From the NCBI GenBank assembly GCA_013398615.1, contig VZSR01003806.1, positions 17,872,537 to 17,936,536 of the forward strand: a stretch of DNA of 64,000 bases, written 5' to 3'. A program made the translations under genes and the position numbers. This document shows, one piece after another, positions 49,518 through 59,768 of this stretch. Each line of letters opens with the position of its first letter. Position 1 is the first letter of the stretch. This stretch comes from Brachypodius melanocephalos (Eukaryota; Chordata; Aves; Passeriformes; Pycnonotidae). The notes beneath the pieces are model-generated. The model was not told where the DNA came from, ran no database searches, and saw nothing but the letters and a program-made list of their open reading frames with translations.

Positions 49518-50026
49518 GTGTGCTTTTGCCAGCAGTACAAATAGGAGCAGATGTGTAGAAAACAGTTAGTGCTCACCATCCATGCACACAATGAGCATTT
49601 CAGTAGGGTTTACTTTCAGTCTAGCACTAGGTCCAATCTAGCCTGGTTGACCAAATGCCTGTTTGGAGTGCATCTTTCGATTTGCTTTTACCCCCCCAAA
49701 AAACAGATGGTGTGCTCTGAAATCATGCTACAGTACAAAATTATGTGCAGTGAGTGAGGATGAATGGGAGATTTGTTTCAAAAGGACACCCCTGATCCAA
49801 ACTAAAATATTACCATAGATGGATCCTTTTGTACCTGATTCAGACATCTCGGTACATTCAATAATGGGCTCATCTGGATCAGCTGGTACTTAAATATTTC
49901 TGTGCATGTGGCCAGAATGCTTCTTAGCATCCCACTTGGACATGCTCTTTTCACATTAACCATTATTGTGGAGACAATTGTAATTGCTGTTCTTGCAACT
50001 TGTATTTATGTAGAAAAGTAATACCA

Positions 50027-50276
50027 GAGAAATTCAACTTAGAAATAAGGCACAAGGCAATTAACAGTGGAACAAAGTACCAACTGAAGTTCTGCATTGT
50101 CTCGTTCTTGATGACTCCAAGTGGAGGTCAAATGAATTTCTGGAAAATATGCTTTTGTTAAACTGGTTACTGGCCCAAAATAAAGGCAACTGGCTGAAAT
50201 TCTGTGGTCTGTGGTATGCGGGAGGTCAGACTAGATGATCTAATTTTCTCTTCTGACTTTAAACTGTATGAACTGA
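50027..50276 (+). mobile_element. Ancient archosaur-type CR1 3' end, about 250 bp
   Basis: The order CTTAGAAATAAGGCACAAGG, TTAACAGTGGAACAAAGTAC, TGACTCCAAGTGGAGGTCAA and GGAGGTCAGACTAGATGATC, then TTCTGACTTT, matches the older CR1 type whose tail reads 'ggaggtcagactagatgatcanaatggtcccttctggcctt'. That type is common in turtle and crocodile genomes. It is clearly different from the bird-specific CR1 tails elsewhere in the window and much more degraded. Confidence 0.8.
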
Positions 50277-50830
50277 GTGTGAGCAATTCCCCTGAACACA
50301 GGACTCTTCTGGCCTTTGGAATCTGCAGGAGCTGTCAGTTACTGGTAAAGAGCATTTGTATTCTGCCATCAAATCAAGGAATTAATTTTAGGATATCACG
50401 TTGTATCAGCAAGAAAAAAATCCCCCCCACTGATAGCATCATTTAGATTAGGCCAACAGTGTATTGTAAACTTAGCCTTTGGTATTGCTTCTCACAACTG
50501 GGATTCAAAATCAGAGCTGAAAGAGGACTTGGTTTTAGAGTTTCAATGCCAGGAAGGTTAACGGGTTATTGACAGCTTTAGGAATGAAAAGTCAGGGAGG
50601 AAATTAGAGCAAACATGCATCCTGAGCCAGCACACAGCATGGCTGGTTTCAATAGAGGCGGCAGATCCTCTGTAGTAACGCCCCCACTAATAGTGGCATT
50701 AACACTGCTTCCAGATGGCGTCAGCAGAAACACACAGAGCTTTTGCAGGGACCTATAATTTATCCTGATCCCTTCCTCCCCTGGATTTACCCAGAAGGAA
50801 GGCAAGTGGTACCACAGCTAACCCCAACTG

Positions 50831-50864
50831 GTTTTTTTTTGTTTTGTGGTTTTTTTTTTTTTTT
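50831..50864. repeat. T-rich low complexity with GTTTTGTGG interruption
   Basis: Two T runs separated by GTTTTGTGG, about 34 nt. Confidence 0.85.
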
Positions 50865-51117
50865 GCCAGGAAGTATGGGGTGGGGGCAGGATCACATCTG
50901 GGGGTCCCTGTAGCCCACCAACAGTGACTGCTCTGAGTCTTGATGGGATGGGAGCATCCACAGCTCTTCTTACCCACTTCCTTCTGATTTCACTGTGTCA
51001 CTCGTACTGGGCTGGTGCATGCCCTAAATCAGAAGGCAGATTGCAGCTTCTTTGCCCTCCTTTTAGGTCTTCAATCTGCCCCTTCATTTTTTCTTTTTAT
51101 TGTTAAATCAACAAACA

Positions 51118-51219
51118 CCCTGGTCTAGTGGAAGGTGTCCCTGCCCATGGCAAGGGGTTGGAATGAGATCATCTTTAAGGTCCTTCCCAACCCAAACCAT
51201 TCAGTGATTCCATGATTGT
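51118..51219 (+). mobile_element. CR1 LINE 3'-end fragment, sense, about 100 bp
   Basis: CCTGGTCTAGTGGAAGGTGT, CCCTGCCCATGGCAAGGGGT, AATGAGATCATCTTTAAGGT and ACCATTCAGTGATTCCATGA form a well-preserved CR1 terminus. Confidence 0.94.
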
Positions 51220-51464
51220 ATTTCAAGCACGTATGCATTCTCAATGAGTTTTACTCAACCACTGAAAAATCATCATTTTATGACAGGTAAAAACTTACAA
51301 AACTAAGAAATGAGAGATGTTTCTAACTGTATTCTTGAAAAACCACATTCCTTGAAAAAAATGGATAAACTGTGTTAGTTTTCACAGTAATTATGGATTC
51401 AAACACATTAAAGAAGTTGATAAATAAGGTGTGTCTCCTAAAGAAGAAAACTGCAGCAAAAAAA

Positions 51465-51494
51465 TTGTGTACTAATTAGTACTTGTGTACTAAT
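51465..51494. repeat. 18-bp-period repeat with internal 14-bp palindrome
   Basis: TTGTGTACTAAT occurs at 51465-51476 and again at 51483-51494. GTACTAATTAGTAC (51469-51482) is self-complementary. Confidence 0.88.
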
Positions 51495-51973
51495 ATAAAG
51501 ATGCAACACTATGCAAAAGAATGTCTCAAAATATACTGAGATGATGCAAGGTTATTTTCAGAAAGCTCAGATCTTAATGTTTCTTGAAAGCAGGAGATAC
51601 AGATGGCAATTCTAAAAATTTCCTCTTCACAAAATGCATTAAGAACTTTTGCACAACTCAGTTTAAATCCCTGGGTTACCTTAGCAAACATATATTTTTA
51701 AAAAGGTATCTACTTTTCACATTTAAGTGGATAAAAAAGGAACAGCATGCATTACCAATGTATTTCTTTGCCATGTCTGTCTTACACATTTTGGCGGAAG
51801 AAGTGGGAAAAGAAAGAAGGATCCAGTTGCTGCTAAGCTCTGTTTGGTTTTGAACTGTTTGGGTAGTTCCAAAAGCCAACTCTGGCGCCTTAAATTTTGC
51901 TTTCCTCAAGAACACGGTAATTCAAAATAGCTAGCTGGGTTTTGGTTAGTGTAGCAGCAGGTCTCTTCATACC

Positions 51974-52026
51974 CTTTTTTCTTTTTTTCTTTTTTTTTTT
52001 TCTTTTTTTTGTGTGTGTGTGTGTGT
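51974..52026. repeat. Polypyrimidine tract followed by (GT)n
   Basis: A T/C-rich tract of about 37 nt joins a run of eight GT units, a compound simple repeat likely to vary in length. Confidence 0.92.
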
Positions 52027-53153
52027 AAGCAAACACCCATGATTTATAGAATATTTTGTTTCAATTATTTTCACTTTGCCTTTCACCTCTTTGACCTAGA
52101 AAATTGAGAGTGCTTTAATAACCAGTGTCCTTGTTAGAAACTTATTATGTGGGTCTTTCTGGAACAGCAAGTCAAGTATGTGGCACAGTATAAGTAATTC
52201 CAATGTAATTTGTTTAGAGAGGCTGTTGCTTGACAAACCTTCTCTGAACAGGCTACATGGTAAATGAGAAATTGGAAGTCTTGGAGCTGGGATGGATAAT
52301 TAACAATAGATGCTTTCACTTCTGGTGCCTGTTCAAGTCCAATCTGTCAAAGACTGAAAATTGTTCCCTTTTCGGACCGGGCAAGTGGCCTGTGAGTAAG
52401 TGGTTGTTGACTCTGCCTGGTGCCTGATAAAATTTGCCCACAAGTCAAAAATGTCCCCCTGTTCATCTCCCTGGCCCAGTCAATTCAAAAGCCAAAGCTG
52501 CAGCTGTCTTCCTCCCCAGATCAGGACCAAGATGTTTTACTCGTCTGTCTTTTTATCCATTAATTTGTTTATCTGTTACATGTTGTTGTCTGCTTTATTG
52601 CTTTGTAACACCTGTTGGAAGTACCACATGGAACACAGCAAAAAATGGTTGTTTTCTTGAGGATTAAAGAATTTCCTCCCCCTACAGAGATCAGTGGTTC
52701 ACAGTGGGTCACGATCAATGATTCACCCCATCAACAGCACCCCTGGAGGAATAAGTATCACCCCAAAACACCTTCTGCTGCAGTATCTTTTCGTTTGCTA
52801 GGGGCTCTGTGAGACTCAGTCATGCTTTTTAGTTGAATCATGCCCAGCTAAAGACAAATAAAGGAAATACGGAGCAATTAAGTGACACCAATTAATCTAG
52901 AATAAATATAAGTTTGGTGGTAAAGATTGTTGCAAGTTCATCCAATCTCAGCAAACCTCATATCACCATTTCTGGGTTAGAAAGCTCAGCCTTTCAGCAG
53001 GAAAATGTTCCCACAAAGGTGAAGTGGTTTTGAGCAATTTCTACAATGGACTGGACACCAGCAGGTTTGTCTTTGACCCCAAGTGGCAAGTGACCTTTCT
53101 TTCCTCTTTCTTTCTTACTTTTTTTCTCCTTAAGCAAACTGAATGATTACAGG

Positions 53154-53180
53154 GAAAAAGAAAAAAAAAAAAAAAAAAAA
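53154..53180. repeat. A-rich run at left edge of assembly gap
   Basis: Almost pure A (one G) running straight into N. The right side of the gap (53365-53416) is also A-rich with several CAAA units, so the missing sequence is probably low complexity. Confidence 0.9.
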
Positions 53181-53364
53181 NNNNNNNNNNNNNNNNNNNN
53201 NNNNNNNNNNNNNNNNNNNNNNNNNNNNNNNNNNNNNNNNNNNNNNNNNNNNNNNNNNNNNNNNNNNNNNNNNNNNNNNNNNNNNNNNNNNNNNNNNNNN
53301 NNNNNNNNNNNNNNNNNNNNNNNNNNNNNNNNNNNNNNNNNNNNNNNNNNNNNNNNNNNNNNNN
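53181..53364. other. Assembly gap, 184 N
   Basis: 184 N, not a round number, so probably a size estimated from spanning reads. It is flanked by A-rich simple sequence on both sides. Open frames crossing it are artefacts. Confidence 0.99.
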
Positions 53365-55811
53365 AACCCAACAAAAAGCAAAAAACCCAAACCAAAACAA
53401 ACAAACAAACAAAAAAACATGCTTCATTTATATTTAATATCCAAGATTGGACTTCAGCTTGTGGGAAATAGGAAAGCTCCCCCAAGCTTTTGAGGGCTCT
53501 GTTGTGCCCTGAGTGACAACTGCTGGCTGCTCCACATTGGTGTTTAGAATTCTCCTGCTCCTATTCACAAGCACTGAATTTCTCTCTTGTGTGGGCAATG
53601 CCCTCCTTGGCATTGCCAAAACTCTTCTTGTGTCCTACAACAAGCAGTAGATCTGTTTTTTCACAATTTCTACAACACCTGCAGATACATTTGTAAACCC
53701 CTAATGTGGTTGGAAAGGATGAAGTAAATTTTGGATGGAATTATTTTAAGACACAGAAGCCCTTTACATCTCTAGAGAGGAGATGATATTGGTAAGAGAC
53801 AAGGACCTGTAGAAATCAGATTGTAAAGAAAAACAGCAGAGACAAATAGGCTGGTCAAAAGAGAGTGGAAATGATGAGTTATGGAAAGATGGGAGAATGG
53901 GCTGGAAACCAAAGGGTGGATAAACTGAACTGGAGGGAAAAGACAGATAAATAGAAGGGTAGATTTAATTAAAGTTTAGCAGAGTAGAGCTGGTAATAAA
54001 AAACTAGGAAGAAATGCTGTTGTGAGGAACAGGAAAAGATGAACAGGAAAATATGAGAGAAAAACATGAAAATTATTCAGTTTATTAGGGAATATCCTGT
54101 AGTTTTTTAAGAAATGAGGTAATAGTGGTGCACCTTTTAGAAAGCTGAGAAGAAAGTAATAATGAAAAAGCAAAAAAGAAACATTTAACTAGATATTATT
54201 CAAGGTTTATTTCTTACTCTATGTAAGGTTTTAGCCACATAGCCACTGATGAAACAGCCAGCTGATTGGTAGCTGTTTTTCAAAATCTCAGTATTAGTGT
54301 TTATTTTGTAGAAATGTTAGATATTATATTATTATTATGCAAAAATATATAATAACCAATGGCAAAACTAGTATGTATGTATATTACTTAGATTGGTTGG
54401 CATGAGAAAACAATGGTCCATTATAAATTAAATATAGACTAGCCCAGATGGTCCCATACCTCGTCTAAAACCAAAAGTGTAGGGAAATAGGCAAAAAAGT
54501 TTGTTTTATTTTTAAATCACAAACTCCATGTATGTTCAGGTTCGTATTTATTTTGAAGTTTCCTTTTGAAATAAGATAACTTTGTGATTTAGGAAAGGAG
54601 GGGATGAGATGACAAAATGTCTCAATTACACATTAAACTCTTATAAAGTCACACCTGCATTCAAGACTTGAGTGTTAGAATAGCTCCAGCATCCAAAAAA
54701 TATTGGGATTTATGAACATCTTGAGTACAGCTGGGGTGATGAACTCCTTGGCAAAATATGGGGCAACAGGCCCCAATGACTGTATGTTTTCAAGACCTAC
54801 CTATGAAGATATGTGTGTGACTATGTCCCAGTGTCCAAAAATAGGTCTTAGCCCCCTGAAATGCCTCAGATTCTTCTTCCCTAAAAATCATGATCTTGTG
54901 TTAGAATTTTTCTTCCCACCCATGAGGGTTTGAGGGAGAAGGTGTTGAGCCCACCAGTTGGTGCAGGATGATAATCTGCAGTAATCTACTGATTTAATCT
55001 GTCTTCTCCATCTCATCATTTTAGCATTTGAAACCTAGTCTGACTTCTCTTGGCCACTTACTCCAGGGTTTCTGTGCCATACACTGATGAAACAGGAAGC
55101 TGAAGAGTCAAAATGCTCCCCATCAATGAGCTGCAGTGGAGTGTATTCATGCTCTGACAGTGAAAATCAGCTTCTTGCCTGGCAGTACGTGCTGCTGGAG
55201 GCTTCTGTGTGGTGTCATTTACAGCCGTGTTGTCTTTGTAGATTCCTGCCACGATGTGAGAACACTGATGAGTGGAGGGGGAAGGGACCAACCTTCCCCT
55301 TACCATATGGGAAACATCTGTAATGGGCAGCAGGGCTCTCTCTAAATAAATGTGTTGTCATTTCATAGTTTCTTCAAAGTGTTACATAGACAAAAGGTAT
55401 CAACTTGAATTTTTACCAGCCTTGAGCCAGCCTCTGGAGCCAGGCATTCACTGTAATGCCAAAGTATTCTTTTAAATGAGACAGTCAGTAATGTTTTAAA
55501 CTGTCTCACCCAAAAAGAATGTAACATCCACTGGAAAAGTATAGAGTAGTCAAAGTGCTCCAAAAATAAAACAAAAGAAACAATATCATGCCCTTTTATT
55601 GTGGCCCCTTAACTCTAGTCCTCTGAGAGCAGTGCTGATTGATGTCAGTGATGCAACCTAAAAATTAATGTCAAGTACCCAAAACAAAATGCACATAAGT
55701 GACTTCGGGGTCTAATTTCATTTCACAAAATCCAGGAAATTCAGAGCTACTGGAGAGATAAAAACCTGGATTTTGCATTCCAGTCTTAGCAACTGCCATT
55801 CTGCTGGGGGG

Positions 55812-55857
55812 AAAAGGAGAAACAAAGGAAAAAGGAGAAACAAAGGAAAAAGGAGTT
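55812..55857. repeat. Tandem repeat, 18-bp unit, about 2.5 copies
   Basis: The unit AAAAGGAGAAACAAAGGA recurs with period 18, then is cut off at AAAAAGGAGTTAC. It is a purine-rich minisatellite-like stretch. Confidence 0.9.
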
Positions 55858-57510
55858 ACACCATTACAATAAATAATGTGATGGAGACAACAGCTTTCTC
55901 TTTGCTGAAGCCTGGATCCACTGGGTCCCATTAGCTTTAAATCCAGGAACTGCAATGTGCTCTAGGTTTGGGACTCAGTTACTGCCCTACCACCTTTCTG
56001 GTTTTTTTAAATAGGAACTCTTTAATTATTTTAGTTAACAATAACAATTAATGAGAACCAACTAACTGTTAATTTATAGTAATTATTTAGTGTTCTTTTA
56101 TTTCCAGCCACTGGAAGTGGGGATGTTGCTGTCAGCATGATTAGCCCGTGTTATCTATTTGAGGCAATAATTGCACATCCAAACTGGATCGACCCCGCAC
56201 TCTCTGATAAATGAACATGCAGTAATCGAGATGTTCTGGTGTCAGCATGCACACAAATCAAAATGTTCTAACATCAAAGAAAAACGTATGAAAAAACTTC
56301 CATACAGGATTTAAATATTCCTCGATGTTATTAAAAAAATATGGGCTGTGATATCACGAAAAGCCCATGGTGAGGTTACAAGCGAATAATCCATCTCTCT
56401 GTTCCTAAACCCATATATAGAGACTGAACAATGGCACTCAGCCAGAAGAATCTCGTGGCCTGCCCAGTTTGTCTTCAGATGAGTATCACTTTCATAGATG
56501 TGCATATAAATGTGTGTCTGCTCTTAAACTGGATACAAGGGGAAAAGATGAGACGTGGTAAAGAAGAAAAGAGAGTTTGATGTGATGGGTCAGACCACTG
56601 AGATATTGTTGATGGCATTGGTCTGTCCTTGCATTTCAAAATAAATTTCATTTAAGTAACATGTGCCATAGGAAGTGACATGTGAAATGAGGTCTTTGTA
56701 GGGGGGGTATAGCATGAAGGTTCTGAGTCTGCCGAGTTAATTCATTTGCTTCATAAAGTAAATAGTATGTGCTCACCCCCCACCTACAACCAATCAGTCA
56801 GAAACTACCAAAAGAAATTTTTAGTTACTTCTAGGAAAGACATTTTGGAATCCTGGTATTCTCAGCAACCATCCAATGTCCCTGGGATGACCCGTTTGGC
56901 CAAGATGATAGGCAGGTAAGAAACAGATGGACAGAAAGACATTTAGAAAGATTAAAGATAACTTGAGCTGTACATTAGAGAGACTTGAAGTCCGTGTCCA
57001 CTTGTGAAGCAGCTTTTCCAACATATGATTGTGGATATAATGCCATTTAAAAAGTATAGTGTAACGAAAAGCCTTCCCTTCCTTGGGATCCCAAGTTCCT
57101 TGGCGCATTCTTGCAGCTCATGACTTGCCCGCAGCTCTCTCAAAGTGCAGTGAAGGCTCTCTGTGCAGGCTGCCCAATTCAGGAGCCTGTGAGGCTTTGG
57201 GCAGCATTCCCACACTCCCGATGTTCCACTGGCATGCTTTGTGCTCGTCAGACCCTACTAAACATAGGAAGGAATTGATCTGTCCTGCAGTAGAAAGTGC
57301 TGGGGAGAGCAGGACCAGGCCCTGCAGCATGAGTGGTGGCCAAGAGGAGACTGCCCTCTTCACATGTCCCAACTCATGCCTTTGCAAACAAAGCCATGCC
57401 CAAGTCCAGCTCCTCGTGCTCAGCCTAATCCAGCATTGAGATCGAATTGCGGGAGGTAGCGAGCAGGGCCACTGTCAGCCAGACCCAGTTGGGATCTGGT
57501 GTTTTTCACA

Positions 57511-57626
57511 AATCATAGAATCATTTAGATTGGAAAAGCTCTCTAAGACTGTTGAATCCAACCATTAACCCAGCAGTGGCAAGCCCAGCACTAAAACCAA
57601 TCCCCAAGTGCCACATCTACACAATG
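57511..57626 (-). mobile_element. CR1 LINE 3' end, antisense, about 115 bp
   Basis: AATCATAGAATCATTTAGAT, TGGAAAAGCTCTCTAAGACT and CCAAGTGCCACATCTACACA are the complement of a CR1 3' end of the subfamily also found at 46441. Confidence 0.92.
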
Positions 57627-59049
57627 ACCACTTCATTCTTGTTACCTATTTTTCCCTTCTTCTATTTGCTTTGCATATATTGAAGAAATCAGTCATTCAT
57701 ATTCCTTTCTTTTCCAAATCCTCATGCTTAAGTCTGGCTTGAATGGGATAAATGTGTCATTACTTTGCCAAGACTGGCCTGATACTTAAATGGGCTGTGC
57801 CTTAATGGAGAAGCATCATTCTGTGATTATCACCAATTACTAGTGAAGTGTTAACTGTTCAAAGCAATTAACTGCTCTGCTTTGTATTTTTTACACGAAT
57901 ATTGCGTTCTTTGCATAACGAGTAGGACATCCTGCATGTAATTAAAGAATAATTTTTAATTTCCTAAATTATAAATGCTTGCTGTCATCAAAAATCAAAT
58001 GCCTGTATCAATACATGCCTGGATTAACGTTCAAATTAAGGATGGAGTGTTGTTTTGAAGGATAGAGGCATTTGACTTTCATACTTAGTGAAACATTTTT
58101 TAAGTTTGGATTTGATCCTGATTTTCAGAAGTTCAGGAGGGACCAGGAAACTTATTTTGATTCAGGGCTATTTCTAATATAAATGTCATAAAACCTGGTA
58201 GCGTATAATAATTTATTCTGCTGCTAAAATATTGGTTTAACTGGTTAAACTACCTCAGCACTTGGATTTTTTCTCCAGCATGTTGCAGAAATACATGTGA
58301 AAGATAGATTGGATGCCATTCTGCAGCCTAATCCTAGGTAATTTATTCAGTTTTACCTGAGAGAAAGGTCCAAATGTATGTTCTTCTGGTTTTAATCAGT
58401 CCAACTACAATTGATTCAACTTTTCCCTGAATAAGGAGTGAGCAAAAACTGAGCAAGAGCCTTAAGATTTGGCTCTTATTCATTAACCTCAGGGCAGACT
58501 TCATTTTGTGTGATTTTTAAGCTATTAAAATGTTGGTTGGCTTCCATTTGAGCTCAAATTCCTAATATCACCAAATAGTTATGTGTAGATGATGAAATGA
58601 AAAAACAGGCATGTAGTCTCCAAATGCATTTCAATCTGGGTGGCTGAAATGTCTCATAACGTTCAGTGCATGAAAATGGGGTGGATTGAATAAATTAGCA
58701 GAATCACAAAAGGAAACCACTATAGGAAATAGTTTTACACGTGTAATCACTGGAATACTCTAGTGAATGTGTCAATCTGTACTAAATAAATATATTTGTT
58801 TATAGACATGTTCTGTATTAGCTTCCAGTCTTTCACAGCACTTTGCCAAACAAAATCCCACTAGAAGTAGGATGTTCGCACCCGAGTAGGAGTTTCTTGG
58901 ATAAATATTTTTTCTATATTGAGACCAAAACCACTTCTACAAATTTCAGACTTTGATTGAAATAGTATATTTCTTTTGCCTCCTTTTTTTTTTCTTACCC
59001 CCCCAATCTCTTTCACTGGCAACCACTGATGCATTACCTTAATTCCTCT

Positions 59050-59125
59050 TACCTCCCACCGCTCCGGTGCGCCGGCGCCCCTCTGCAGACAGAGCACATC
59101 AGTCAGGGCTGAGCGGGGCGAGAAG
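59050..59125. other. Small CpG-containing GC-rich patch
   Basis: CGCTCCGGTGCGCCGGCGCC contains six CpG dinucleotides in 20 bases, with a few more CpG downstream near GAGCGGGGCGAG. CpG is rare elsewhere in this window. No start-site motif or exon was recognised, so the role is unknown. Confidence 0.6.
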
Positions 59126-59619
59126 TGGCCACACCCCAGTGCTGCCACCAGCAAAGGACCTCGGAGCCTGAGAAAATTACTCTCTTCACAGGTCCGAGCT
59201 GTTGGGTGGGCGCTCACTTCCCCACTGAAATGCTCTGGTGAATCAAAGAGGGAACAGAGGTGCTGTGGCCTCTGCAGAGAGCGTTTGCAGGATGCTTTCA
59301 GGAGGTGCAGGAGAAGTGTGTTGCAAAGTGTCATTAGATGCTGCTTTTCATTACAATTTCAGCAGTTTTAAGGTAAAAATGTAGGTGGACTCTGTTGGTT
59401 TGCCCAAATAATTTAATTTCAAAGTAATACTTGCTCCTCCTATGCAATAGCTGCCAATTTCAGCATCCTTTTCTATACATCTGGTATTTTAGCCATTACA
59501 GTGGAAGATATAATGCAATGAAAATTATAATTATGACATAGTATACAATGTATTCAAAGTGTTGTGTATTAGCTCTGTAATCAAGCTATCCTCAAAAAAG
59601 GGTTTTCAGTGAGTGATAG

Positions 59620-59768
59620 TATTTCTGTTTCAAAGGAGGGGAAATGGAAGCACAGAGGCACTAAGTGGTTTGTCTGAGGCCACACAGCAAGTAAGTGTCA
59701 GAGCTGGGAGCAGAGCCCAGCCCTGGCTCCTGCCTTTATACTCAGATGACTGTACCACACCATATTGT
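59620..59768 (-). mobile_element. MIR-like ancient SINE fragment, antisense
   Basis: AGGGGAAATGGAAGCACAGA, GGCACTAAGTGGTTTGTCTG, AGGCCACACAGCAAGTAAGT, GTCAGAGCTGGGAGCAGAGC and CCAGCCCTGGCTCC follow the complement of MIR: 'gaaactgaggcacagagaggttaagtgacttgcccaaggtcacacagctagtaagtggcagagc'. This is the better preserved of the two MIR-like relics here, including the core and the tRNA-proximal part. Confidence 0.78.

Larger units (their letters stand above)
38244..53180. other. Non-coding block between the two assembly gaps
   Basis: No gene recognised. The content is CR1 fragments in both orientations (39754, 40890, 42583, 42984, 44846, 46441, 49424, 51118), an ancient archosaur-type CR1 relic (50027), a MIR-like SINE relic (45069), and simple repeats. 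The intervening sequence is AT-rich and single-copy. Confidence 0.75.

Noticed and set aside
52680..52760. Possible hAT-type DNA transposon end (GTGGTTCACAGTGGGTCACG)
   Set aside because: Only a short resemblance and no terminal inverted repeat partner or 8-bp target duplication was found.
53041..53493. Open frames with long unknown residues
   Set aside because: They run through 184 N and are artefacts of the gap.
58861..59334. 157-codon minus-strand frame over the CpG patch as a possible novel gene
   Set aside because: No splice or start context and no recognisable domain; the open frame is explained by local GC-rich composition.
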